In this document: one piece after another, positions 57,475 through 64,000 of the stretch
How positions within the stretch are numbered: position 1 is the first letter of the stretch
Layout: each line of letters begins with the position of its first letter
Assembly: GCF_023701745.1 (NCBI RefSeq)
Contig: NZ_JAJOZB010000001.1
Coordinates: 310,001-374,000, forward strand
From: Streptomyces sp. RKAG293
GTDB taxonomy: Bacteria > Actinomycetota > Actinomycetes > Streptomycetales > Streptomycetaceae
Length of the DNA: 64,000 bases
Direction: 5' to 3'
Notes under the pieces: model-generated
What the model was told of the DNA's origin: nothing
Databases searched by the model: none
The model's input: only the letters and a program-made list of their open reading frames with translations
Position numbers and translations under genes: made by a program

Positions 57475-58248
57475 GTGCCGCCGACGTCCTGCTCGCCGCC
57501 CGGGGAACGCGCGCTCGCCGCGACGCGACCGCTCGCGCTGTACAGCCCGGGTACGGGACATCCGGTCGCCCACCTCTGGACCGCGGAACCGGCGCCCCGC
57601 GGGACCGTGGCGGGCCGGGAGTGGCTATCCCGTGACGAGCGCAACCGGCTGGACGCCCTGTTGCTGGAGAGCGACCGGGCGCTGTTCGTCACGGCCCGCG
57701 TCCTGCTGCGCACCGCCCTGAGCCGCTGTGTGCCCGGCGTCGGCCCCGCCGAGTGGGCCTTCCGTACGGGCTCCCACGGACGCCCCGAGGTGCTGTCCCC
57801 CAGGACCGCACCCCGGCTGCGCTTCAACATCTCGCACACCCGGGGCCTGGCCGCCTGCCTGGTCTGCCCGGAGATCGACTGCGGGCTCGACGTCGAATGC
57901 CTGGACCGCAGTTTCGACCCGGTGCGACTGGCGCGGTCGATGCTCAGTGCCGCCGAGGCCGACGACGTCGCCGCCGCCCCCGGCGGGTACGTCACCACCG
58001 AGCGGTTCATCCGCTACTGGACGCTCAAGGAGGCGTACAGCAAGGGCCGTGGGCTCGGCCTTTCGCTGCCCACCGGCTCGTACAGCTTCCGGCTGGGGCC
58101 GCCGGGTCCCGCCCGGCTGCACGCGTCGGACGACGACGGCGCCGACTGGCAGTTCGGGCAGTGGCTGCACGGTCCCGGCCACATGGTGGCCGTGGCGATG
58201 CGGCGCGGACCGGCCGGCGACCTGGCCCTGGTCCGGCACCCCGGGTGA
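57475..58248 (+). CDS. Sfp-type 4'-phosphopantetheinyl transferase
   Basis: 257 residues from GTG 57475, with GAAGGGAG six bases upstream (GTG 57448 is an in-frame alternative without a ribosome site). Motifs are FNISHTRGLAACLV, GLDVECLDR (Mg ligands Asp, Glu) and FIRYWTLKEAYSKGRGLGL, as in Sfp/Svp enzymes. It converts all carrier domains of the NRPS/PKS, the free carrier protein and the donor ACP from apo to holo form. It is the only + strand gene in this part and converges on the thioesterase gene, with 16 bp between stops. Confidence 0.95.
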   Translation: MPPTSCSPPGERALAATRPLALYSPGTGHPVAHLWTAEPAPRGTVAGREWLSRDERNRLDALLLESDRALFVTARVLLRTALSRCVPGVGPAEWAFRTGSHGRPEVLSPRTAPRLRFNISHTRGLAACLVCPEIDCGLDVECLDRSFDPVRLARSMLSAAEADDVAAAPGGYVTTERFIRYWTLKEAYSKGRGLGLSLPTGSYSFRLGPPGPARLHASDDDGADWQFGQWLHGPGHMVAVAMRRGPAGDLALVRHPG

Positions 58249-58264
58249 GCGTGGCGGCCGCCGC

Positions 58265-59023
58265 TCAGGCCGCCGCCGGGCGTACGTCCTCCTCCAGCTC
58301 CCCGGTCAGCCCGGCCCTCAGCGGCACGGGCAGGTCCTTGAGGTAGAAGTGGTTGCCCTCGTACACCGTCATCCGGAACGGCCCTTTCGTGGTCCGGTTC
58401 CACAGACCCATCTCCAGCGGTGTCACCTCCGGGTCCCGCTCGCCGGTGAAGCCGGCCACGGGGCAGGTCAGCGGCGGCCCCTCCGACGGACGGTAGGTCT
58501 CGTTCACGGCGAAGTCGGCGCGCAGCCCCGGCAGGAACATCCGCACCAGCTCCCGGTGGCGCAGCACCTCCTCGGGGATGCCCCCCAGTTGGGCGACGGC
58601 CTGGAGGAAGTCGGCGTCGTCCAGACCGGCGAAAGCACGGCGGCGGGCGGCGAGGTGCGGGGCGCGGCGTCCGGAGACGAGCAGCCGCCGGGGCGCGCGC
58701 ACCGGGTCGCCGTCGAACCGCCGGGCCACCTCGTAGGCCACCGCGGCGCCCATGCTGTGCCCGAACAGCGCGTAGGGGCGGTCCAGATACGGTGCCAGCC
58801 CCTCGCAGAGCGGGTCGAGGAGGTCGGCCATGCGGGTGTAAGGGGTTTCCTCGATCCGCGCCTCCCGGCCGGGGAGGATCACCGGGCACACCTCGATCTG
58901 CGGTGGCAGCAGCGCGCGCCAGGGCCGGAAGAAGCCACCGCCGCCCCCGGCGTGCGGGAAGCAGAACAGCCGCAGCGGCGCGTCCGTGGTGGCGTCGCCG
59001 TTCCTGAGCCAGCTACCGGTCAT
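58265..59023 (-). CDS. Type II (editing) thioesterase, LnmN-like
   Basis: 252 residues from ATG 59023. Alpha/beta hydrolase: LFCFPHAGGGGGFF, nucleophile elbow ALFGHSMGAAVAYE, acid in TGERDPEVTP and His in YEGNHFYL. Type II thioesterases remove wrong or stalled acyl groups from carrier domains. The start codon lies 11 bp inside the end of the NRPS-PKS gene, so it is translationally coupled to the synthase. The leinamycin cluster has a comparable free thioesterase. Confidence 0.94.
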   Translation of the reverse strand: MTGSWLRNGDATTDAPLRLFCFPHAGGGGGFFRPWRALLPPQIEVCPVILPGREARIEETPYTRMADLLDPLCEGLAPYLDRPYALFGHSMGAAVAYEVARRFDGDPVRAPRRLLVSGRRAPHLAARRRAFAGLDDADFLQAVAQLGGIPEEVLRHRELVRMFLPGLRADFAVNETYRPSEGPPLTCPVAGFTGERDPEVTPLEMGLWNRTTKGPFRMTVYEGNHFYLKDLPVPLRAGLTGELEEDVRPAAA

Positions 59024-62000
59024 GTCGGTCGCTCCTTCGGTGGTCGTCGGGGGACGCCGACCTCAGTACGGCGTGGCCGTAGGACCCGGACGCCGACATG
59101 GCGTTGACCAGCGCGCGCAGGGGGGCGCCTGGGGCGAGCGGCTCCCAGGGACGGGAGGCGCCGTCGACGATGTCGAGCCGGGCGTCCTCCCAGTCGACCA
59201 GCGGGGTACGCCGGTCGGCCAGCGCTGTGGGCACGAGCGCGCGGTGCCGCATCTGGAGCAGGGCCTTGGTCAGCTGTGAGAGCCCGGAAGCGGCCTCCAG
59301 GTGGCCGATGTTGGGCTTGACGGTGCCCACGGTCAGCGGGAGCGGGCCGCCCGCCGAGGCCGGCTGGTCCGCCCGCTCCGCCGGGCGCAGCGCCCGCAGC
59401 AGGGCCTCGACCTCGGCGGCGTCGGCGAGTGTCGCGCCGGACGCCGCGCACTCCGCGTACCCGATGTCGCGGCCGGCGATGCCGTGCTGTCGCAGCATGT
59501 GCTCCAGGGAACGGGCCAGCGCGTCGACGGCCGGTGTACCGAAGCGTCCCGCGCCCCCGGCCGACCCGACGCCGGTCGCCTCGATGACGCCGTGCAGCAC
59601 GTCGCGGTCCGCGGCGGCGGCGCGCAGCGGGCGCAGCAGCAGGGCGCCCGCGCCCTCGCCGGGCGACCAGCCGGTGTTCTCCTCGGCGAAGGCGCCGGGT
59701 CCCGGGAGGGTGGCGGCCAGGCCGAGGTCCGTCAGGAGCGCCAGGTGGTACGGGTGTGCCACGACGTTGACCCCGGTCACCACGGCGGCGTCACAGTCGC
59801 CGCGCCGCAGGCTCTGTACCGCGAGGTGCAGGGCCGTCAGCGAGGACGAACAGGCCGTGTCGACGGCGACGGCCGGTCCCTCGAAGCCGAAGCAGTGGGC
59901 GATACGGGCGGGGATGTCGGAGGCGGCGCCGGACAGTTCGGCGGGCGCGCCGGCCCGTCGGCGATCCTCGCCGGACTGCCGGTGGTCGTGCCACATCACG
60001 GCGGTGAACACGCCGACCCGGGGCGCGGAGCGGTGCAGCGACGCTGGTGTGTGTCCCGCGTCCTCCAGGCACTGCCACACCACGGGCAGCAGTAGCCGCA
60101 ATTGGGGGTCGAGCAGCTCGGCCTCGCGGGGCGAGATGCGGAACAACAGGCTGTCGAAGGGTTCGGTGCCGGTCAGGTATCCGCCGTGGGGGAAGCCGTG
60201 CGGGAAGCTCCCGGACGACGGCCCGTCCGACCCGGTGACGGCGCGGAACGCGGCGGCCCGCGCGGCGGGCAGCGCTCCCAGCGCGCTACGGCCCAGGCTG
60301 AGGCCTTCCCAGAGGCTGTCGAGGTCACGCGCGCCGGGATAGATCCCCGCCATTCCGGTGACGGCGACCTCCGCCGTCACCGGTTCGGGAGCGGCAGCTC
60401 GGACGGGGGCCGGTGCGGCCGTCGGCGCGGAGGCGGCGCGACGCGTGACGGGGCCGGCCATGAAGGAGTGCAGCAGCCGCTGACCCGGGTGCAGCCGGAA
60501 CTGGTCGCGCACCGATGCGAAGGCCAGGGCGCCCACCGGGCAGAGCCCGACGGCCGAGTCCTGCTGCTCGCTCATGAGCAGTTGCCCGATGTAGCCCGCC
60601 TCCAGCGCGAGGTACAGCTCCGACTCGGGCCCGTACAAGGGCGCGATGCCCCTCGGCTCGGAGATCAGGTAGACCTCGAACGCCGCCCGGTCGTATACCG
60701 CTCTGTTGTACTGGAAGTGCGTGGTGCGGTCGATGCCGCCGCCGTCGCCGACCCGTTGGAGCGCGTTCTCGCCGGGCCGGTAGTAGTAGACGCCCTCGGG
60801 CACGCCGGCTACGCCGTGCGGCTTGACATGCAGGTAGACCTGTACCGCGTAGGTGTCACCGGCGGAGGCGTACAGCCTGCTGGGCTTGTGTCCTTCGGGC
60901 CGTTGCCGCAGCACCGTGAGGAACCGGCAGAAGTCGGCGTAGGCCAGCGGTCCTTCGTCGAAGTCGCGCCGGGTGGCGCGCTCCTCGAACCGCTCCGGGG
61001 GCAGCTGTTCGCCCGTGAGCCGCAGCACGGGCTCTTGGTCGCTCTGCGGGCGCAGGTGCCGGGCAGCGGACTTGAACTCCGCACGGGCCTGCGGGGAGAA
61101 GAATTCCACGCTGTCCCCGGGGTCGTCCCCGGGCTCGTCCGCGGGCCCGGGGACGACCCCGGGCTCGTCCGCGGGCCGCTCGTCCGTCGGACCCGGCACG
61201 ACGGCGGGGACCACCGGCGCCGTGGGGGCATCGGGGACGGCGAAGGCCGCAGCGGCGGTCCCCGTACCTCCCGCGCCCTGGCCCGTCAGGTGCCGCACCA
61301 TGCTCGCGACCGTCGGTTCGGCCAGCAGCGCCGACACCGGGACCCGGCGCCCGTACCGCTCGCGCAGCGTGGACGAGAGCTGGGCCAGGGTGAAGGAGGT
61401 GGCGCCCTGGTCCCACAGGTCCAGGGTCGGGTCGACCTCCGGTACGTCGATCAGGCCGGCCAACAGGGAGACCAGTTCGTCCTGCAGCGCACCGGCGGAC
61501 GGCAGGACGTCCTTCCCCGCAACCGCAACCGCACCCGTGCCCGTGCCGGTGGCCGTTCCCGTGCCGCGACGCAGGGCCGGTTCGGCCACGGGCCCGGGTT
61601 CAGGCACCGGCACCGGCTCTGGCGCCGGCTCCTGTGGCCCCGGCAGCGGCCAGGGCAGGGCCTCGCGGTCCAGCTTGCCGTTCGCGGTCGCCGGGAACGA
61701 CGGCAGGAAGGCCGCGAAGTTGGGCACCATGTAGTCCGGCAACGTCCTGGCCGCGAACCGGCGCAGGTCACCCACCGACGGTTCGGGCTGCCCCGGCTCG
61801 GCCAGCAGGTAGGCCACCACCCGGCGGTCCCCGGTGCCGTCCTGGCGCGCCAGCACCACGGCGTCCCGCACGGCGGGATGCGCGCGCACCCGGTGCTCGA
61901 TCTCGCTGAGTTCGACCCGGAAGCCGCGGATCTTGACCTGGTGGTCGAGCCGCCCGAGGAAGGTCATGACACCGTCGGGACGGAACGCGGCCCGGTCCCC

Positions 62001-64000
62001 GGTGCGGTACATCCGCTCGTCGGGACCACCGTGGAACGGATCGGGCACGAAGCGCTCCGCTGTCACCCCGGGCTGGCCGGGGTAGCCCAGGCTCAGACAG
62101 TCACCGGCGATGTACAGGTCGCCCTCGGTGCCGACGGGGCACGGTTCCATCCGCTCGTCGAGGATGTAGTAGCGGGCGTTGTCGATGGGCCTGCCGTACG
62201 GAATGCTGCGCCACTCCGGGTCGATCTCGCCGACCGGGAACCAGTTGGACCATACGGTGGCCTCCGTGGCGCCGCCGAGGCTGACGAGGTCCGCCTGGTC
62301 GAAGACCTCGCGGAGTACGCCGGGCAGGGACAGCGGCGTGTAGTCGCCGCTCAGGAAGACCAGCCGCAGGTCGTGCCTCCCGGGGTGCTCCCGGTACCGG
62401 CCGAACAGCGGAGCGAGTTGGGCCAGCGTCGTCGGCGCGGAGTTCCAGAAGGTGATGGGCTCGCGCAGCAGCACCTCGGTGAGGAGCTCCGGGTCGAGCT
62501 GCTCGGTCTCGTCGGCGATGTAGAGGCCGGCGCCGGTGCCGAGCAGGCCGAGGATGTCGAACACCGACAGGTCGAAGCCGAGCGAGGTGACGCACAGTCC
62601 GGTGTCCTCGGGCCCGAAGCCGAAGGTCCGCTCGCACCAGCCGAACAGGTTGTGCAGAGACCTGTGCGCGACCGAGACGCACTTGGGCCTGCCGGTGCTG
62701 CCGGAGGTGAAGATGAGGTAGGCGGTGGAGTCCGGGCCGGTGACCGGCTCCGCGTTCCCCGGGTCGGGCACGTCCGCGCCACTGAGGTCGTCCGACTCCA
62801 CGTCGAGCACGCCGATGCCGGGCGGGACCGCCCACGCGGGCGCGGCGGGGGTGGTCAGGACGGTCCGTACCGCGGTGTCCTCCAACATCCCGGCCGCGCG
62901 CTCAGCGGGCAGGGACGGGTCCACGGGGACGTAGACGCCGCCCGCCTTGAGCACGCCGAGGACCGACACGGCCATCGCGGGCCCGCGGCGCACGGAGATG
63001 GCGATGGGCGTCCCGGCGGTGACGCCCCGGCGCCGCAGCGCTCCGGCGACCAGGTTGGCCCGCCGGTTCAGCTCGCCGTAGCTCATCGTCCCGCCCCGCC
63101 AGCGCAGCGCCACCGCGTCGGGGCGGAGCGCCGCCTGCTCCTCGAACCGCAGGTGGACGGGTCCTTCGGCCCGGTACGGCACGGCGGTGTCGTTCCACTC
63201 GTACACCATCCGGTGCCGCTCGCCGCCCGGTTCGGGGCGATCCGCAGGGCGGTCCCGCGACTCGTCGTCCGCCTGCTCGGTGAGCTCGCGGAGCGTGTCG
63301 AGGAACCGTGCGAAGGCGGCGTCGAGCAAGCCGTCGGGAAAGCGGTCGGCCACCGCGTCCCACGCCACGTGCAGGGCTTCGCCGTCGTCGACGGTGACGC
63401 AGTCCAGCGCCACGTCGGGGGTGGCGGTCCCCCAGGGCGCCATGACCGTGCCGGACGGCAGCGGATGGTCCGAGACGTCGAGCACGCTGGTGAAGACCAC
63501 TGGGTGCGCGAAGGGCTCGTCACGGCGCCGTCGCAGCACCAGCCGGCGCATCTCGGCGAGGCCGGCGGACGCGTCGGTGGCGGCGTCCTCCGCCAGGATC
63601 CGGCCGTAGGCGCGGGCCGCGTCCGGCGGCGGGGTGCCGGGCGCGGCGGACCGCACCCAGCTGAGCGCGGTGAGTTCGGCGGGGCGACGGGAGTCGTCGC
63701 CCTCCTGCCAGCGCACCACGGGCACCGTGAACGGTTCGTCCCACTCGGCGGCGAGCGCCGCGCAGTACGCGGCGAGGAGAACCGTGTCCAGCTCCACGCC
63801 GTGCCGTCCTGCCCACCGCAGCAGCGCGGCCCGCTCGGTCAGCCGGCCGGTGCGCCGTACCGGGTCGTGCGCCCCGGGCGTTCCCTCGGGCAGCCGGGGG
63901 CCCGACGGCAGGTCCACGAGCCGGGCGCGCCAGTGCTCCCGGCCGGATGCCTCTGCGGGCTCCGCGCCCGAGGACGGTGCGGCGGCGGCCGGGGCGGTGT
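59013..64000 (-). CDS. NRPS-PKS hybrid, C-terminal part: (Cy)-A(Cys)-PCP-Ox-KS0 (5' end outside window)
   Basis: The frame is still open at 64000; about 1661 residues are visible. By DNA position: second half of a heterocyclization (Cy) domain 63300-64000 (FTSVLDVSD, DVALDCVTVDD); adenylation domain 61650-63170 (YLIFTSGSTGRPKC, GYPGQPGVTAERF, KIRGFRVELSEIE); PCP ~61260-61510 (GATSFTL); SagB/nitroreductase-like FMN oxidase 60460-61110; KS 59060-60380. The specificity pocket read from SLGFDLSVFDI, WNSAPTT, FLSGDY and LGGATEATVW is D-L-F-N-F-S-L-V-W, very near the cysteine code, so the product is a thiazole. The KS keeps DTACSSSL and NIGH but has AECAASGAT instead of EAHGTGT, hence probably transfers without elongating. 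LnmI is the leinamycin counterpart. Confidence 0.93.
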   Translation of the reverse strand, partial: TAPAAAAPSSGAEPAEASGREHWRARLVDLPSGPRLPEGTPGAHDPVRRTGRLTERAALLRWAGRHGVELDTVLLAAYCAALAAEWDEPFTVPVVRWQEGDDSRRPAELTALSWVRSAAPGTPPPDAARAYGRILAEDAATDASAGLAEMRRLVLRRRRDEPFAHPVVFTSVLDVSDHPLPSGTVMAPWGTATPDVALDCVTVDDGEALHVAWDAVADRFPDGLLDAAFARFLDTLRELTEQADDESRDRPADRPEPGGERHRMVYEWNDTAVPYRAEGPVHLRFEEQAALRPDAVALRWRGGTMSYGELNRRANLVAGALRRRGVTAGTPIAISVRRGPAMAVSVLGVLKAGGVYVPVDPSLPAERAAGMLEDTAVRTVLTTPAAPAWAVPPGIGVLDVESDDLSGADVPDPGNAEPVTGPDSTAYLIFTSGSTGRPKCVSVAHRSLHNLFGWCERTFGFGPEDTGLCVTSLGFDLSVFDILGLLGTGAGLYIADETEQLDPELLTEVLLREPITFWNSAPTTLAQLAPLFGRYREHPGRHDLRLVFLSGDYTPLSLPGVLREVFDQADLVSLGGATEATVWSNWFPVGEIDPEWRSIPYGRPIDNARYYILDERMEPCPVGTEGDLYIAGDCLSLGYPGQPGVTAERFVPDPFHGGPDERMYRTGDRAAFRPDGVMTFLGRLDHQVKIRGFRVELSEIEHRVRAHPAVRDAVVLARQDGTGDRRVVAYLLAEPGQPEPSVGDLRRFAARTLPDYMVPNFAAFLPSFPATANGKLDREALPWPLPGPQEPAPEPVPVPEPGPVAEPALRRGTGTATGTGTGAVAVAGKDVLPSAGALQDELVSLLAGLIDVPEVDPTLDLWDQGATSFTLAQLSSTLRERYGRRVPVSALLAEPTVASMVRHLTGQGAGGTGTAAAAFAVPDAPTAPVVPAVVPGPTDERPADEPGVVPGPADEPGDDPGDSVEFFSPQARAEFKSAARHLRPQSDQEPVLRLTGEQLPPERFEERATRRDFDEGPLAYADFCRFLTVLRQRPEGHKPSRLYASAGDTYAVQVYLHVKPHGVAGVPEGVYYYRPGENALQRVGDGGGIDRTTHFQYNRAVYDRAAFEVYLISEPRGIAPLYGPESELYLALEAGYIGQLLMSEQQDSAVGLCPVGALAFASVRDQFRLHPGQRLLHSFMAGPVTRRAASAPTAAPAPVRAAAPEPVTAEVAVTGMAGIYPGARDLDSLWEGLSLGRSALGALPAARAAAFRAVTGSDGPSSGSFPHGFPHGGYLTGTEPFDSLLFRISPREAELLDPQLRLLLPVVWQCLEDAGHTPASLHRSAPRVGVFTAVMWHDHRQSGEDRRRAGAPAELSGAASDIPARIAHCFGFEGPAVAVDTACSSSLTALHLAVQSLRRGDCDAAVVTGVNVVAHPYHLALLTDLGLAATLPGPGAFAEENTGWSPGEGAGALLLRPLRAAAADRDVLHGVIEATGVGSAGGAGRFGTPAVDALARSLEHMLRQHGIAGRDIGYAECAASGATLADAAEVEALLRALRPAERADQPASAGGPLPLTVGTVKPNIGHLEAASGLSQLTKALLQMRHRALVPTALADRRTPLVDWEDARLDIVDGASRPWEPLAPGAPLRALVNAMSASGSYGHAVLRSASPDDHRRSDRHDR

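Overview
The window is high-GC actinomycete DNA, most likely Streptomyces: codons are strongly GC-biased, start codons include GTG and TTG, and only two TTA codons were noticed in the real genes. About 58 kb is one biosynthetic gene cluster. It is a hybrid NRPS / AT-less (trans-AT) type I PKS whose last module carries two carrier domains, a DUF2156-like domain, a PLP-dependent lyase-like 'SH' domain and a thioesterase. That arrangement is the hallmark of the leinamycin (lnm-type) family of sulfur-containing macrolactams, and nothing else I know of has it. The assignment rests on domain order and motifs read here, not on a database search.

Layout. 1-2035: end of a beta-helix protein and a small unknown gene. 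2312-5338 (- strand): methionine-salvage operon mtnAB(fused)-mtnD-mtnC, followed by a remnant of a PiT phosphate permease. 6165-6854: Crp/Fnr-type regulator with a TTA codon, the presumed left edge of the cluster. 7067-35725 (- strand): carrier protein, free-standing adenylation enzyme, a giant lnmJ-like PKS (12709-33818), then HMG-CoA-synthase-like enzyme, donor ACP, decarboxylating KS, P450 and a PatB/MalY-type C-S lyase. 35985-38737 (+): Rossmann-hydrolase fusion and methyltransferase. 38799-40630: PIG-L deacetylase, DUF3224 protein, VOC protein. 40705-57312 (- strand): two paralogous unknown proteins flanking an AT-oxidoreductase, an exporter, a second PKS, a second AT-oxidoreductase, ECH1 and a second HMG-CoA-synthase-like enzyme. 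57475-64000: Sfp-type PPTase, type II thioesterase and the C-terminal part of the Cys-activating NRPS-PKS protein, which runs out of the window.

Inferred assembly. A starter is activated by the free A enzyme on the small carrier protein. The NRPS adds and cyclises cysteine and oxidises it to a thiazole (Cy-A-PCP-Ox), and a non-elongating KS passes it on. Six elongating KSs follow: two in the 2066-aa PKS and four in the giant PKS. ATs act in trans. A full beta-branching cassette (ACP, KS-Ser, HCS, ECH1, in-line ECH2) predicts a carbon branch in the middle of the chain. The second HCS could serve the tandem carriers in front of the DUF-SH-TE end, where leinamycin-type enzymes install sulfur.

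Regulation. Six intergenic copies of a 16-bp palindrome (TGCTCA-N4-TGAGCA) lie 70-135 bp upstream of cluster genes. Four are followed at 22-23 nt by a TAG..T/C-type -10 box, the geometry of class II Crp/Fnr-activated promoters. They are very likely the targets of the regulator at 6165, and they delimit the regulon.

Three reading frames (7950-7955, 22051-22054, 35651-35655) are each broken by one base in a G/C homopolymer. In every case one added base restores a complete gene, so sequencing error is more likely than gene loss.
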